DNA of 64,000 nt, taken from NCBI RefSeq assembly GCF_023897065.1, contig NZ_JAMHIV010000019.1, positions 1 to 64,000 on the forward strand, written 5' to 3'. Positions 29,743-40,419 of the stretch are shown one piece after another. Below the pieces are notes generated by a model that was given only the letters and a program-made list of their open reading frames with translations, was not told the origin of the DNA and made no database searches. Numbering within the stretch: the stretch's first letter is position 1; every line of letters begins with the position of its first letter. The translations under genes and the position numbers were made by a program. Source of the DNA: Crossiella sp. SN42. Lineage in GTDB: Bacteria; Actinomycetota; Actinomycetes; Mycobacteriales; Pseudonocardiaceae.

Positions 29743-30281
29743 TCAGCGTCTGGGCAGCGCGCCCATCCTCGGTGTGACCTGCCCCAGCCGCACCATCACC
29801 CGGTGCTCGGCCCCGTAGTGCCGCCCGGTGGCGACCTCGAGGAAGCCCAGCCGCCCGGCCAGCCGCAGGCTCGGCTCGTTCTCCGGCCGCACCAGCGCCC
29901 ACACCGCGGGCAGCCCCAGCTCCCCGAACCCGAGCTCCAGCAGCGCCCGCGCCGCCTCCCGGCCAGTCCGCTTCCCCAGTGGGCGGACCCGATGGACCAG
30001 CCGGTCTCCACCAGCGGCGCGGGCAGCTCGTGCGAGGGCCGCAGGTGCCCGTAGCCGATGACCGTTTCATCCAGCCAGAACGTCCAGTACCCCATGCCCT
30101 CGGGGTAGTCGGCGGCGGTCCGCTCCAGCGCCCACTCCCGCACCGCCCCCGGCTGGGACAGGTCCCGTCCGAGCCAGCGGGAGGCGTCGGGGTCGGCGAA
30201 GACCTCGGCGAGCCGGGGCGCGTCGGCGAGTTCCAGCGGCCGCAGCACCAGCCGCCGGGTCCGCAACACCGCCGCGGTCAT
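29743..30281 (-). pseudogene. GNAT acetyltransferase with a frameshift
   Basis: The first frame, from the ATG at 30281, encodes a GNAT N-terminus ('VLRTRRLVLRPLELADAPRL') as far as 'WSIGSAHWGSGLAG'. From about 29955-29966 the family pattern continues in another frame with 'REAARALLELGFGELGLPAV', 'NEPSLRLAGRLGFLEVATG' and 'HYGAEHRVMVRLGQ', ending at a TGA at 29743. The break falls in the acetyl-CoA binding loop (QxxGxG/A region) and is explained by one missing base. It is either a recent pseudogene, since both halves are otherwise intact, or a sequencing error. It lies next to an intact paralogue at 30318. Confidence 0.8.
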
Positions 30282-30317
30282 CGGTCACCTCCAGTCACGG
30301 GCCGCCCTCGCCCCTGG

Positions 30318-30877
30318 TCAGCGGTCACTCCCGGCCGGCCAGCCGGCGTCTCCCACTGGCCAGCGGGCGCCCGGGCGCAGGGCCACGTGCGCCTCCACCT
30401 GGTGGCCGAGCTTCTCCCGCCAGCCGACGAAGACGAACCCGGCCCGCTCGGCGAGCCGTTTGCTGGGCAGGTTGTCCGGGTGGATCAGCGCCCACACCGC
30501 GGGCACGCCCACGGTCTCGTGCGCGTGCCGGACCAGCTCCCGCACCGCCTCGGTGGCCAGCCCCTTGCCGCGGTAGCCCCCGCCCAGCGCCCAGCCGATG
30601 GAGACGAACGGCGGCGGGAACTGCCGGAACCCGGCCAGCCGCCCGAACCCGGCGACCACCCCGTCCACCTCGAACACGCAGTGCCCGAGCCCCTCGGCGC
30701 GTTCCTCGGCCAGGTTGGTGGTCAGCAGCGCCCGCAGCGCGCCCGGATCGGCCAGCTCGACCGAGGTGTAGGGCGAGCCGTCCCGTCCTTCGTCAGCGAA
30801 GGCGGTGATCAGGGGTTCCTCATGCTCGGCGCGCAACGGCCGGAGCACGAGGCGGTCGGTGCGCAGGACCGGCAAGC

Positions 30878-30881
<4 letters not shown>
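30318..30881 (-). CDS. GNAT family N-acetyltransferase
   Basis: This 187-residue protein is of the ribosomal-protein-acetyltransferase-like GNAT group. It has '[20 protein letters not shown]' at the start, '[20 protein letters not shown]' as the acetyl-CoA binding loop and '[19 protein letters not shown]' near the C-terminus. The substrate is unknown. The ATG overlaps the aroQ stop as ATGA, so it is co-translated with the shikimate genes. The frameshifted gene downstream is a paralogue (similar N-terminus and loop), which suggests a local duplication. Confidence 0.88.
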
Positions 30882-32992
<2,111 letters not shown>

Positions 32993-32996
<4 letters not shown>

Positions 32997-34180
32997 CGGC
33001 GGTGCTCCAGCGCCTTGAGGTAGGCCTCGACGTTGCGCCGGGTCTCCTCGACCGAGTCGCCGCCGAACTTCTCCAGCACCGCGTCGGCCAGCACCAGCGC
33101 GACCATCGCCTCGGCGACCACACCGGCCGCGGGCACCGCGCACACGTCGGAACGCTGGCTGATGGCCACCGCGGGCTCACCGGTCGCCGTGTCGATGGTG
33201 TCCAGCGCCCTGGGCACGGTGGAGATCGGCTTCATCGCGGCGCGCACGCGCAGAATCTCGCCGTTGGTGATGCCTCCTTCCAGTCCGCCTGCTCGGTTGG
33301 ACCTGCGGTGCACTCCGCTCGGTCCGCCACCCGGTTCGATCTCGTCGTGCGCCTGGCTGCCGCGCCGCCGGGCGGTCTCGAACCCGTCGCCGACCTCGAC
33401 GCCCTTGATGGCCTGGATGCCCATCAGCGCCCCGGCCAGCCGGGAGTCCAGCCGCCGGTCCCAGTGCACGTGCGAGCCGAGCCCCGGCGGCAGCCCGTAG
33501 GCCAGTACCTCGACCACACCGCCGAGGGTGTCGCCGTCCTTCTTCGCCGCGTCGACCTCGGCGACCATCGCCTCGCTCGCCGCCGGGTCGAACGCCCGCA
33601 CCGGGCTGGCGTCCACCGCGTCCAGGTCGGCGGGCTGGGGCAGCACCCCGGCCGGGGCGGCGACGGTGCCGATGGAGATGACGTGGCTGAGCACCTCGGC
33701 GCCGAGGGTCTGCTTCAGGAACGCCTTGGCCACCGTGCCCAGCGCGGTGCGGGCCGCGGTCTCCCGGGCGCTGGCGCGTTCCAGCACCGGACGCGCGTCG
33801 TCGAAGCCGTACTTGAGCATCCCGGGCAGATCGGCGTGACCGGGCCGCGGCCTGGTCAGCGGCGCGTTGCGACCAAGGTTGGCCAGCTCTTCCGGATCAA
33901 CCGGATCGGCGGACATGACCTTGTCCCAGCGGGGCCACTCCGAGTTGCCCACGCGGACCGCGACCGGCCCACCCTGGCTGCGCCCGTGCCGGACACCACC
34001 GAGGAACTCGACCTCATCGGCCTCGAATTTCATCCGGGCCCCTCGACCGTGGCCGAGTCTCCGCCGGGCGAGCTGGATGGCCAGCTCTCCCGTGGTGACT
34101 TCCACCCCGGCGGGCAGACCTTCCAACACGGCGACCAAGGCCGGTCCGTGCGACTCTCCAGCGGTGATCCAGCGCAACAC
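32993..34180 (-). CDS. aroC: Chorismate synthase
   Basis: This 395-residue flavin-dependent enzyme makes chorismate from EPSP. Signatures are '[20 protein letters not shown]', '[20 protein letters not shown]', '[20 protein letters not shown]' and, near the C-terminus, '[20 protein letters not shown]'. The GTG at 34180 was chosen to match the family N-terminus; it follows AGGATCGACCC. It is the first gene of the aroC-aroK-aroB-aroQ operon and lies 25 bases downstream of the prepilin peptidase stop. Confidence 0.97.
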
Positions 34181-34205
34181 GGGTCGATCCTGCCATGTCA
34201 GCCGG

Positions 34206-34877
34206 TTAGCCGAGGACTCCGCCCTGCCCCGCCAGCACCGTGACCAGCCAGGTCGCGGCCAGCAGTCCGGGCCCGTGCGGCACCCCGGCCGGCGCGGGCG
34301 GCGCCCGCACGCGTAGCCGCCGAACAAGATCAGCGACCGCGGTCACCGTCCCAGCCACCGCCGCGACCACGATCAGCGCAGGCCACGACACCGCGGCCGC
34401 CACCGCACCGAGACTGGCGGAGAGCTTCACATCCCCGGCCCCGAGCGAGCCGGGACTGAACAGATGCACGACCAGGTGTGTGAGGAAGAACAAGGCGCCG
34501 CCCAGCGCGGCGCGTACCGCCATCCCACCATCCGGGCCCAATACCGCGGCCAGCGTGACCAGCACCGCGAACACCGGCACCGCGGTGAGGGTGAGGACAT
34601 CCGGCAGCCGCCGATGTCGCAGGTCCACGGCCGTCAGTGGCACCGCGACCCAGGCGAGCGCGACCGGGACCGGCAACCAGGCCCAGGAGAGCAGGCCGGC
34701 CCCGGCCAAGCCGGCGGGGATCGCGGTCAGTACGGCGGTGGCGGGCACGAGCCAGGGCGGCGGGATGGCGGTGCCACGTGGGGTTCGGCGGAGCAGGGCA
34801 TGGGTGGATGTTCCGGCGAGGAGGCCGAGGAGCGCGCCGAGAATGATTGTGATGAATGCGGGGAGGAGGTGGGGCAT
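34206..34877 (-). CDS. Type IV prepilin peptidase (A24 family)
   Basis: This 223-residue integral membrane protease cleaves prepilin leader peptides. The two catalytic aspartates are visible: Asp85 in '[16 protein letters not shown]' and Asp149 in '[15 protein letters not shown]' (the GxGD motif). There are about seven hydrophobic segments. The N-terminal methyltransferase domain of classical PilD is absent, as in TadV/CpaA and most actinobacterial forms. No pilin or secretion genes are in the window, so its substrate is elsewhere. The ATG at 34877 was chosen over a TTG/GTG-type start further upstream. A prepilin peptidase gene near aroC is common in actinomycetes. Confidence 0.9.
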   Translation of the reverse strand: MPHLLPAFITIILGALLGLLAGTSTHALLRRTPRGTAIPPPWLVPATAVLTAIPAGLAGAGLLSWAWLPVPVALAWVAVPLTAVDLRHRRLPDVLTLTAVPVFAVLVTLAAVLGPDGGMAVRAALGGALFFLTHLVVHLFSPGSLGAGDVKLSASLGAVAAAVSWPALIVVAAVAGTVTAVADLVRRLRVRAPPAPAGVPHGPGLLAATWLVTVLAGQGGVLG

Positions 34878-34989
34878 GGCATTGATGCTGCCATATTCAG
34901 CGGAGGGTTCCGACCACAAGCCGTCACTCGAAAGTGGGTATCTGCGGAATCAGGCGTCGGGGTTCGCCATTAGCGAACATTCACGAGGC

Positions 34990-35016
34990 TGTGGATAACT
35001 GGCGGCCTGTGGATGA
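34990..35016 (-). promoter_or_regulatory. Pair of DnaA-box sequences
   Basis: TGTGGATAA at 34990-34998 is the exact complement of the DnaA box TTATCCACA. TGTGGATGA at 35008-35016 differs from it by one base. Both have the same orientation, 18 bases apart, in the non-coding region upstream of the prepilin peptidase. Confidence 0.4.
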
Positions 35017-35059
35017 GCGATTTGCGGAACCTTCCGGGCTGGTCGATATTGTGGAAATG

Positions 35060-36085
35060 GGGGGTCCCCCTCGCGCGCGGGCGGGGATTAGGAGGGAATT
35101 GGCGGAGATGGTGAGGCGGGGGTGGAGGCGGCTGGACGGGACGGAGCCGGGCGGGACTCGGCGAGGCAGGGTGCGGCCGGACCGGGCGAGGCGGGACGCG
35201 GCGGGGCGGGACGGGGTGGGGCGCGGCGGGGCGGGACGGGGCGGAACTTGGCGGGACGCGGCGCGGCCGGACGCGGTTCGGCGGGATGTGGGCCCGGGGG
35301 ATGTGGGCCGGGGGCGCGGGCCGGCGGGATGGAGGCGGGGGCAATGCGGCGGTGCAAGGCGGGGCAGGACGTGGCGGGTTGGGAGGCGGTAGACAGGGAA
35401 GCAGCTGGGAGAAGCGGTGGGACGGGAGGTAGCGGGAGGGAGATGACGGCACGGGAAACGGCTGGGCAGGAGACGGTAGGCCGGGGAGCGGGAACAGGCG
35501 GCCGGTGGCACACAAAGCGGCCAGACGGAACGAAGTGAGCGTGCGAAGGAAGTGAGCGGGAAACGACTGTGCTGCGGCGGCCTTGGCCTCGCGACAGGTG
35601 GGGCGAGTTGCGGCAGAGCAAGGCGAGTCGGCGAGCGATGCGGCGGACGGGGATGAAAGGCCGAAGCAAGGCTGGGGAGTTCGCCGAGGGAAGGAACCGA
35701 GTCGGGTGAAGCGAACTAGACGGGATGGCAGACGAAGCCGGTCGGTGCGAAGTGGCCGGGCGAGGCAGAGCGAGCAGAAACGCGGCGGGACTGGACCGGA
35801 CACAGGACCGGGAGGCAAGCAGGCGGGAGTTGGTGACCAATGACAGAAGTGGCAGTTCGGTAGTTCGATATCCGGAAGGTGGTGGCCGCACGGCTCGGCG
35901 ACGGAGGCCGCAAGAAAGGCGAAAGGTCTGCGACGGCAAGGTGAGACAGCGGCTCCACCGCGTTAGGCGTCGCATCGCGGCGAGCAGTCAATGGCTGGCA
36001 GCGCAAAGCTGGAAACCGCTGAACGCTGAAAATCAGCGGCGACACCTGGCGCGAGAAAGCAGCCGACCTGGAATGAGTGGCCGAA
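35060..36085 (+). other. One-kilobase G-skewed, purine-rich low-complexity tract
   Basis: No gene is supported here. The plus strand is strikingly rich in G (by hand count 38 G and 14 C in 35161-35220), later becoming G plus A rich, while both flanking genes are on the minus strand. The first 300 bases consist of degenerate copies of units like gcgggacgcggcg (exact at 35191 and 35251). Four G-runs at 35203-35220 could form a G-quadruplex. Long open frames on either strand encode only Pro/Arg/Ser- or Gly/Ala/Arg-rich low-complexity peptides. Confidence 0.6.
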
Positions 36086-36093
36086 AGACAAAA

Positions 36094-36128
36094 GGCCGCT
36101 CTCGGGTGGAGTTTCGCCGAGAGCGGCC
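36094..36128 (-). terminator. Intrinsic terminator after the EIIA gene
   Basis: Perfect 12-base arms GGCCGCTCTCGG and CCGAGAGCGGCC with an 11-base loop lie 8 bases past the stop at 36136. In the minus direction they are followed by TTTTGTCTTT. Confidence 0.92.
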
Positions 36129-36135
36129 GTCGTGT

Positions 36136-36588
36136 TCAGTTCCAGGTGAACAGCGGGTCGCCCGCGGTGACCGGGCCTGGTTCGCGCAGGTCGGTGAGCT
36201 TGTCCGCTGGGGCGTCCAGTGCGACCACCGGGCAGACCGGGGAGTAGCCGGTGGTCTCGATGTCCGCCGGGTTCCAGGTGATCATGGGCTGGCCGGCGCG
36301 GACCTTCTCGCCCTTGACCACGTGCTGGGTGAAGCCCTCGCCCTTGAGCTTCACCGTGTCGATGCCCAGGTGGACCAGGACCGCGATGCCGTTGTCGGTG
36401 GCCACGACGAAGGCGTGCGGGTGCAGGGTCACCACCGTGCCGTCGATCGGGGCCACCGCCTCGCCTGCCTCGCGGGCCGGGTCGACCGCGAGGCCGGGGC
36501 CGACCATGGCCTGAGCGAAGACCGGGTCGGGGACCTCGCTCATGGGCACCACGGTGCCCGTCACCGGGGAGAGGATCGACAGGGTCAC
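36136..36588 (-). CDS. crr: PTS glucose-family IIA component
   Basis: This 150-residue phosphocarrier passes phosphate from HPr to EIIB. The phosphorylated His73 is in 'IAVLVHLGIDTVKLKGEGF', and the second active-site His58 is in 'TLHPHAFVVATDNG'. The domain is complete and stands alone, as in Streptomyces Crr. The GTG start at 36588 overlaps the EIIB stop as GTGA. It may also serve other glucose-family permeases of the cell. Confidence 0.95.
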   Translation of the reverse strand: MTLSILSPVTGTVVPMSEVPDPVFAQAMVGPGLAVDPAREAGEAVAPIDGTVVTLHPHAFVVATDNGIAVLVHLGIDTVKLKGEGFTQHVVKGEKVRAGQPMITWNPADIETTGYSPVCPVVALDAPADKLTDLREPGPVTAGDPLFTWN

Positions 36589-36818
36589 ATCAGGTCCTGG
36601 ATGTCGTCGGCGAGGTTGTCCGCTTCCGGACCCACCACGACCTGCACCACGGTGCCCTGCTGCATCACTCCGTGCGCCCCCGCAGCCTTGAGCGCCGCCT
36701 GGTCGACCTTCCCGCCGTCGACCACCTCGCACCGCAGGCGGGTGATGCACGCCTCGATGTCCTCGATGTTCTCCGCTCCGCCGAGTCCGGCGAGAATCGC
36801 CGCCGCCTTGTCCGCCAC
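36585..36818 (-). CDS. PTS glucose/GlcNAc-family IIB component
   Basis: This 77-residue domain has the phosphorylation-site Cys24 in 'NIEDIEACITRLRCEVVDGG', the classic CxTRLR motif, and 'GVMQQGTVVQVVVGPEADNL'. It stands alone, like NagF of Streptomyces. The GTG at 36818 follows AGAGGAGGTCACG. It is the first gene of the EIIB-EIIA operon, divergent from the DasR-like regulator, with a DasR-box-like sequence in the 207-base gap. Confidence 0.92.
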   Translation of the reverse strand: MADKAAAILAGLGGAENIEDIEACITRLRCEVVDGGKVDQAALKAAGAHGVMQQGTVVQVVVGPEADNLADDIQDLM

Positions 36819-36936
36819 CGTGACCTCCTCTGACTGTCCTGCTCGATCCGCGGTGTGCGGATGCTGCCACCAAGGCGACACGAAGCCATAACGGCCGTTG
36901 ACACCCGTCGCGGTCGCGGAGCATCCTCCCGCACTA

Positions 36937-36952
36937 ACTGGTTTAGACCGGA
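36937..36952 (+). promoter_or_regulatory. Putative DasR-responsive element in the PTS control region
   Basis: The sequence actggtttagaccgga agrees with the dre consensus ACTGGTCTAGACCACT (from memory) at 12 of 16 positions. It lies between the divergent EIIB gene and the GntR regulator gene. A DasR homologue beside a GlcNAc-type PTS makes regulation at this site likely. Confidence 0.6.
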
Positions 36953-37025
36953 CCGTACCAATCCACGGGCGGTGGGGCGAGACGGTGGTCCACGAGAAGG
37001 ACCGGACAGCGACAAGGAGGTGTGC

Positions 37026-37829
37026 GTGGCCGGGGAGAGCAACATCGAGGACCCGTTCCTCGGACCGGCGGCACGCCTGGTGGAGGGGCCGACCCCCAAG
37101 CACGCGCAGCTGCGCGAGATCCTGCGCCGACTCGCCGAGGAGCACCTGCCCCCCGGCTCCCCGGTGCCCTCGGAACGGGATCTCGCCACGCACTATGGGG
37201 TCTCCCGGCTGACCGTGCGCGAAGCGGTCGGCCAGCTCGTCACCGAGGGCCTGCTCAGCCGGGTCCGCGGCAAGGGCACGTTCACCGCGCGTCCGCGGGT
37301 GGAGGCACAGCTGCACCTGGCCTCCTTCACCGAGGACATGCGGCGCCGGGGCATGGAACCGGCGACGGAGGTACTCGACTACGCCGAGGTGGTTCCCCCG
37401 GAGAACACCGCGGCGGCGCTGGGCCTGCGTCCGCACGAGCCCGCCTACTGGCTGTTCCGGCTGCGTACGGCCAACGGCACGCCGATGGCGGTCGAACGCG
37501 GCTGGTACAACCCGCGCGAGGTGCCCGGACTCCTGCAGCAGGACCTGTCCCGCTCGCTGTACGGCCTGCTGGCCGAGACCTATCGGGTGCAGTTGGACCA
37601 CGGCCGCCAGACGGTCCTGGCCGACGGCGCCGATCCCGCCACCGCACGGCTGCTCGGGATCCGTCCCGGCAGTCCCGTGCTGGTCTTCCGCCGCGTCTCC
37701 ACCTGCGGTGGGCGGCCGGTGGAGGACATGACCTCGTGGTACCGGGGCGATCTTTACCAGGTGACCATGCAGCTCGACCGGAACCTGCCCGGTTCCGGCT
37801 CCCACCCCGACCCGGGAGGTACCCGATGA
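37026..37829 (+). CDS. GntR/HutC-family regulator, DasR-like
   Basis: The protein has 267 residues. The winged helix (about residues 24-88) includes 'PKHAQLREILRRLAEEHLPP', 'PVPSERDLATHYGVSRLTVR' and 'LLSRVRGKGTFTA'. The C-terminal UTRA ligand-binding domain includes 'ASFTEDMRRRGMEPATEVLD' and 'PAYWLFRLRTANGTPMAVER'. In Streptomyces, DasR senses glucosamine 6-phosphate and represses GlcNAc uptake and chitin genes; context suggests the same role here. I chose the GTG at 37026, 5 bases after AAGGAGG; GTG 37020 is the alternative. The EIIC gene starts 13 bases after its stop. Confidence 0.88.
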   Translation: MAGESNIEDPFLGPAARLVEGPTPKHAQLREILRRLAEEHLPPGSPVPSERDLATHYGVSRLTVREAVGQLVTEGLLSRVRGKGTFTARPRVEAQLHLASFTEDMRRRGMEPATEVLDYAEVVPPENTAAALGLRPHEPAYWLFRLRTANGTPMAVERGWYNPREVPGLLQQDLSRSLYGLLAETYRVQLDHGRQTVLADGADPATARLLGIRPGSPVLVFRRVSTCGGRPVEDMTSWYRGDLYQVTMQLDRNLPGSGSHPDPGGTR

Positions 37830-37842
37830 GCGAGGAGCGGTC

Positions 37843-39138
37843 ATGAGCGCCACTCCGGCGACCGGCGGTCGCGAAGTGAAGGGCCTGGCGACACTGCAGA
37901 AGCTGGGCCGCAGCCTGATGCTGCCCATCGCGGTGCTACCCGCGGCTGGTCTGCTCGCCCGCTTGGGCGACAAGGACATGCTCGGCTCGTTCACGTGGTT
38001 CCAGGACGCGGCGGCCGTGATCGCCGCGGCGGGTGGCGCGATCCTGGACGGGTTGCCGCTGCTGTTCGCGGTGGGCGTGGCCATCGGGTTCGCCCGCAAG
38101 TCCGACGGCTCCACCGCGCTGTCCGCGGTGGTCGGCTACCTGGTGATGCAGGGCGTGTTCAAGGCGCTCTCGCCGATCGTGCTGGAGAAAGCCGCCGAAG
38201 GCGCCAAGCAGCAACTAGTCGACTACAAGGTGCTCGGCGGCATCCTCGTCGGCATCATCAGCGCGTTGCTCTGGCAGCGCTACCACCGCATCAAACTGCC
38301 TCCCTACCTGGCCTTCTTCGGTGGCCGCCGGTTCGTGCCGATCCTGGTCTCGATCGTCATCGCGATCGTGGCGGTACCGCTGGCACTGGTCTATCCGGCC
38401 TTCGACTGGGGCCTGAAGCAGGTCGGCGAGGCGATCACCGCGAACGTGGTCATCGGCGGCGGCGCCTTCGGCGTGCTGAACCGGTTCCTGCTGCCGCTGG
38501 GCCTGCACCACATCGTCAACACCACCGTGTGGCAGGTCTTCGGCGACTTCACCGACGCCACCGGCAAGGTCGTGCACGGTGACTACAACCGGTTCCTGGC
38601 AGGCGACCCCAGCGCGGGCACCTTCCTCACCGGGTTCTTCCCGATCATGATGTTCGCCCTGCCCGCCGCGGCGCTGGCCATCTGGCACACCGCCAAGCCG
38701 GCGCAGCGCAAGCTGGTCGGCGGCATCATGCTCTCCGCGGCGCTGACCGCGTTCCTCACCGGCGTCACCGAGCCGCTGGAGTTCGCGTTCATGTTCGTCG
38801 CGTGGCCGTTGTACATCATCCACGCCATCCTGACCGGTGTGTCCCTGGCACTGGTGAACGCGCTGGACATCCACCACGGCTTCTCGTTCTCGGCGGGTGC
38901 GATCGACTACGTGCTCAACTTCGGCATCGCGCAGAAGCCGTTGTTGCTCATCCCGATCGGCCTGGCCTTCGCCGCGGTGTACTACTTCCTGTTCCGGTTC
39001 GTGATCACGAAGTGGAACCTGGCGACCCCCGGTCGCGAGGACGACACCACGGCGATCGACCCGAGTGCGGCCGCCGACGCCGCAGAGGACAAGAAGGCCG
39101 CAGAGGACAAGAAGGCCGCCCGGTCCACCAAGGGCTGA
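37843..39138 (+). CDS. PTS N-acetylglucosamine-family IIC permease
   Basis: This 431-residue membrane permease has about ten helices. The glucose-superfamily IIC signatures are 'LMLPIAVLPAAGLLARLGD', 'LPLGLHHIVNTTVWQVFGDF', 'GFFPIMMFALPAAALAIWHT' and 'AFLTGVTEPLEFAFMFVAWP', which holds the conserved GxxEP substrate motif. The absence of fused IIA and IIB domains and the presence of separate small IIA and IIB genes resemble the Streptomyces NagE system. The C-terminus is a charged Ala/Lys/Asp tail ('AAEDKKAAEDKKAA'). It lies between the regulator and HPr. Confidence 0.93.
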   Translation: MSATPATGGREVKGLATLQKLGRSLMLPIAVLPAAGLLARLGDKDMLGSFTWFQDAAAVIAAAGGAILDGLPLLFAVGVAIGFARKSDGSTALSAVVGYLVMQGVFKALSPIVLEKAAEGAKQQLVDYKVLGGILVGIISALLWQRYHRIKLPPYLAFFGGRRFVPILVSIVIAIVAVPLALVYPAFDWGLKQVGEAITANVVIGGGAFGVLNRFLLPLGLHHIVNTTVWQVFGDFTDATGKVVHGDYNRFLAGDPSAGTFLTGFFPIMMFALPAAALAIWHTAKPAQRKLVGGIMLSAALTAFLTGVTEPLEFAFMFVAWPLYIIHAILTGVSLALVNALDIHHGFSFSAGAIDYVLNFGIAQKPLLLIPIGLAFAAVYYFLFRFVITKWNLATPGREDDTTAIDPSAAADAAEDKKAAEDKKAARSTKG

Positions 39139-39165
39139 GCGGGCACTACCAAGGAGGAGTAGGAC

Positions 39166-39444
39166 ATGCCGGAACTGCGGGTCACGGTGGCCAGCCGAGT
39201 CGGTCTGCACGCACGGCCGGCCGCCGTGCTGGCCAAGACCGCGGCGGAGCAGCCGGTGCCGGTCACCATCCGCAAGGAGGGTGGCGAGCCGGTGGCCGCG
39301 GCCAGTGTCCTGGGGTTGATGACCCTGGGCGCCATGCACGGTGACGAGGTGGTGCTCGCCGCCGAGGGCGAGGGCGCCGAGGCGGCCCTGGCAGCGGTGG
39401 CCGCCCTCATCGGCACCGACCTCGACCAGGAGCAACCGGCCTGA
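39166..39444 (+). CDS. ptsH: Phosphocarrier protein HPr
   Basis: At 92 residues this is a complete HPr. His15 in 'RVGLHARPAAVLAKTA' accepts phosphate from enzyme I. The 'AASVLGLMTLGAMHGDEVVL' segment matches the regulatory-site region, with Ser47 near the usual Ser46. It is the last gene of the regulator-EIIC-HPr operon and ends just before a very strong hairpin. Enzyme I (ptsI) is not in the window. Confidence 0.95.
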   Translation: MPELRVTVASRVGLHARPAAVLAKTAAEQPVPVTIRKEGGEPVAAASVLGLMTLGAMHGDEVVLAAEGEGAEAALAAVAALIGTDLDQEQPA

Positions 39445-39461
39445 TCCCACTCCGCTGACGA

Positions 39462-39499
39462 CCCCTGTGGATAAGTGTCGCGACACTTGTCCACAGGGG
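39462..39499 (+). terminator. Long hairpin after ptsH containing two DnaA boxes
   Basis: 19-base arms (39462-39480 and 39481-39499) pair with a single G-T exception and no spacer, followed by CTTTCGTTGT. It fits an intrinsic terminator for the PTS operon. The arms contain the DnaA box TTATCCACA (as its complement, 39466-39474) and TTGTCCACA (39487-39495) as an inverted pair. Confidence 0.85.
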
Positions 39500-39604
39500 C
39501 TTTCGTTGTACACAAAGGGGTCAAGTGGGCCCGCGTGGCTCGCGATCGGGCAGGCCAGGGTGGTACTCCGGAATGGCACATCCCTTCCGCCCCCAGGAGT
39601 CCCC

Positions 39605-40393
39605 ATGCGTGCCCTGCTCCCCTGTCTGCTCGCCCTGACCGCCCTGCTCTCCGGCCAACTGCCCGCCTTCGCCTCCGGTGGCGGCGAGTACGTGGCGCTG
39701 GGCGACTCCTACGCCTCCGGGGTGGGCGCCGGCGCCTACGAACGCGGCAGCGGCGCGTGCAGGCGAAGTCGCAACGCCTATCCACACCTGATAGCGAAGT
39801 CCTTACCGCCCAGCGCTTTCCACTTCCCCGCCTGCTCCGGAGCGTCCACTGTGGACGTGGTGGAGCGGCAGCTGGGCACACTCGGGGCGAGCACCGCGCT
39901 GGTGACGCTCACGGTGGGCGGCAACGACCTCGGCTTCACCGACGTCATGACCACCTGTGTCCTCAGTGGAGACTCCGCCTGCAAGCGCAGGGCGGACCGG
40001 GCCGCCGCCTTCGTCCGGGACGAGCTGCCGGCCCGCCTGGACCGCACCTACGCGGCCATCCGCGCGAAAGCCCCCAACGCCAGGGTGCTCGTGCTCGGCT
40101 ACCCGCGGCTGTTCGAGGCGAAGTCCTGCTCCGGCGGGCTGAGCGCGGCCAAACGCGCGGCGCTCAACGCGGGCGCGGACCTGCTCGCGGACACCACCGC
40201 GGCGCGGGCCAAGGCCGCCGGGGTGCGGTACGTGGACGTGCGGGACCGGTTCGCCGGGCACGGCATCTGCGGCTCGCCGCGCTGGGTCAACCCACTGGTC
40301 TCCCCCACCACGGACTCCTTCCACGCCAACGCGCTGGGGCATGCCCACGGCTACGCGCCCGCGGCGCTGGAGAGCCGCTTAGCCGGGGCCTGA
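39605..40393 (+). CDS. Secreted SGNH/GDSL lipase-esterase
   Basis: This 262-residue protein has a signal peptide of about 23 residues ('LLPCLLALTALLSGQLPAFA'). Block I 'EYVALGDSYASGVGAGAY' holds the nucleophile Ser35. 'LVTLTVGGNDLGFTDVM' is the glycine/asparagine oxyanion block. 'TDSFHANALGHAHGYA' holds the Asp237-x-x-His240 pair. Six cysteines suggest three disulfides, as in Streptomyces SGNH lipases. The ATG at 39605 follows the motif CAGGAGTCCCC. It is convergent with aroE, 26 bases away. Confidence 0.93.
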   Translation: MRALLPCLLALTALLSGQLPAFASGGGEYVALGDSYASGVGAGAYERGSGACRRSRNAYPHLIAKSLPPSAFHFPACSGASTVDVVERQLGTLGASTALVTLTVGGNDLGFTDVMTTCVLSGDSACKRRADRAAAFVRDELPARLDRTYAAIRAKAPNARVLVLGYPRLFEAKSCSGGLSAAKRAALNAGADLLADTTAARAKAAGVRYVDVRDRFAGHGICGSPRWVNPLVSPTTDSFHANALGHAHGYAPAALESRLAGA

Positions 40394-40419
40394 ACGGCGG
40401 ACGCGGGCCGCCGCCGGTG

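Noticed and set aside
34970-35975. Two Pro/Arg/Ser-rich open frames of 282 and 295 codons on the minus strand
   Set aside because: They are translations of the G-skewed tract, with no codon-position pattern, no start signal and no recognisable domain.
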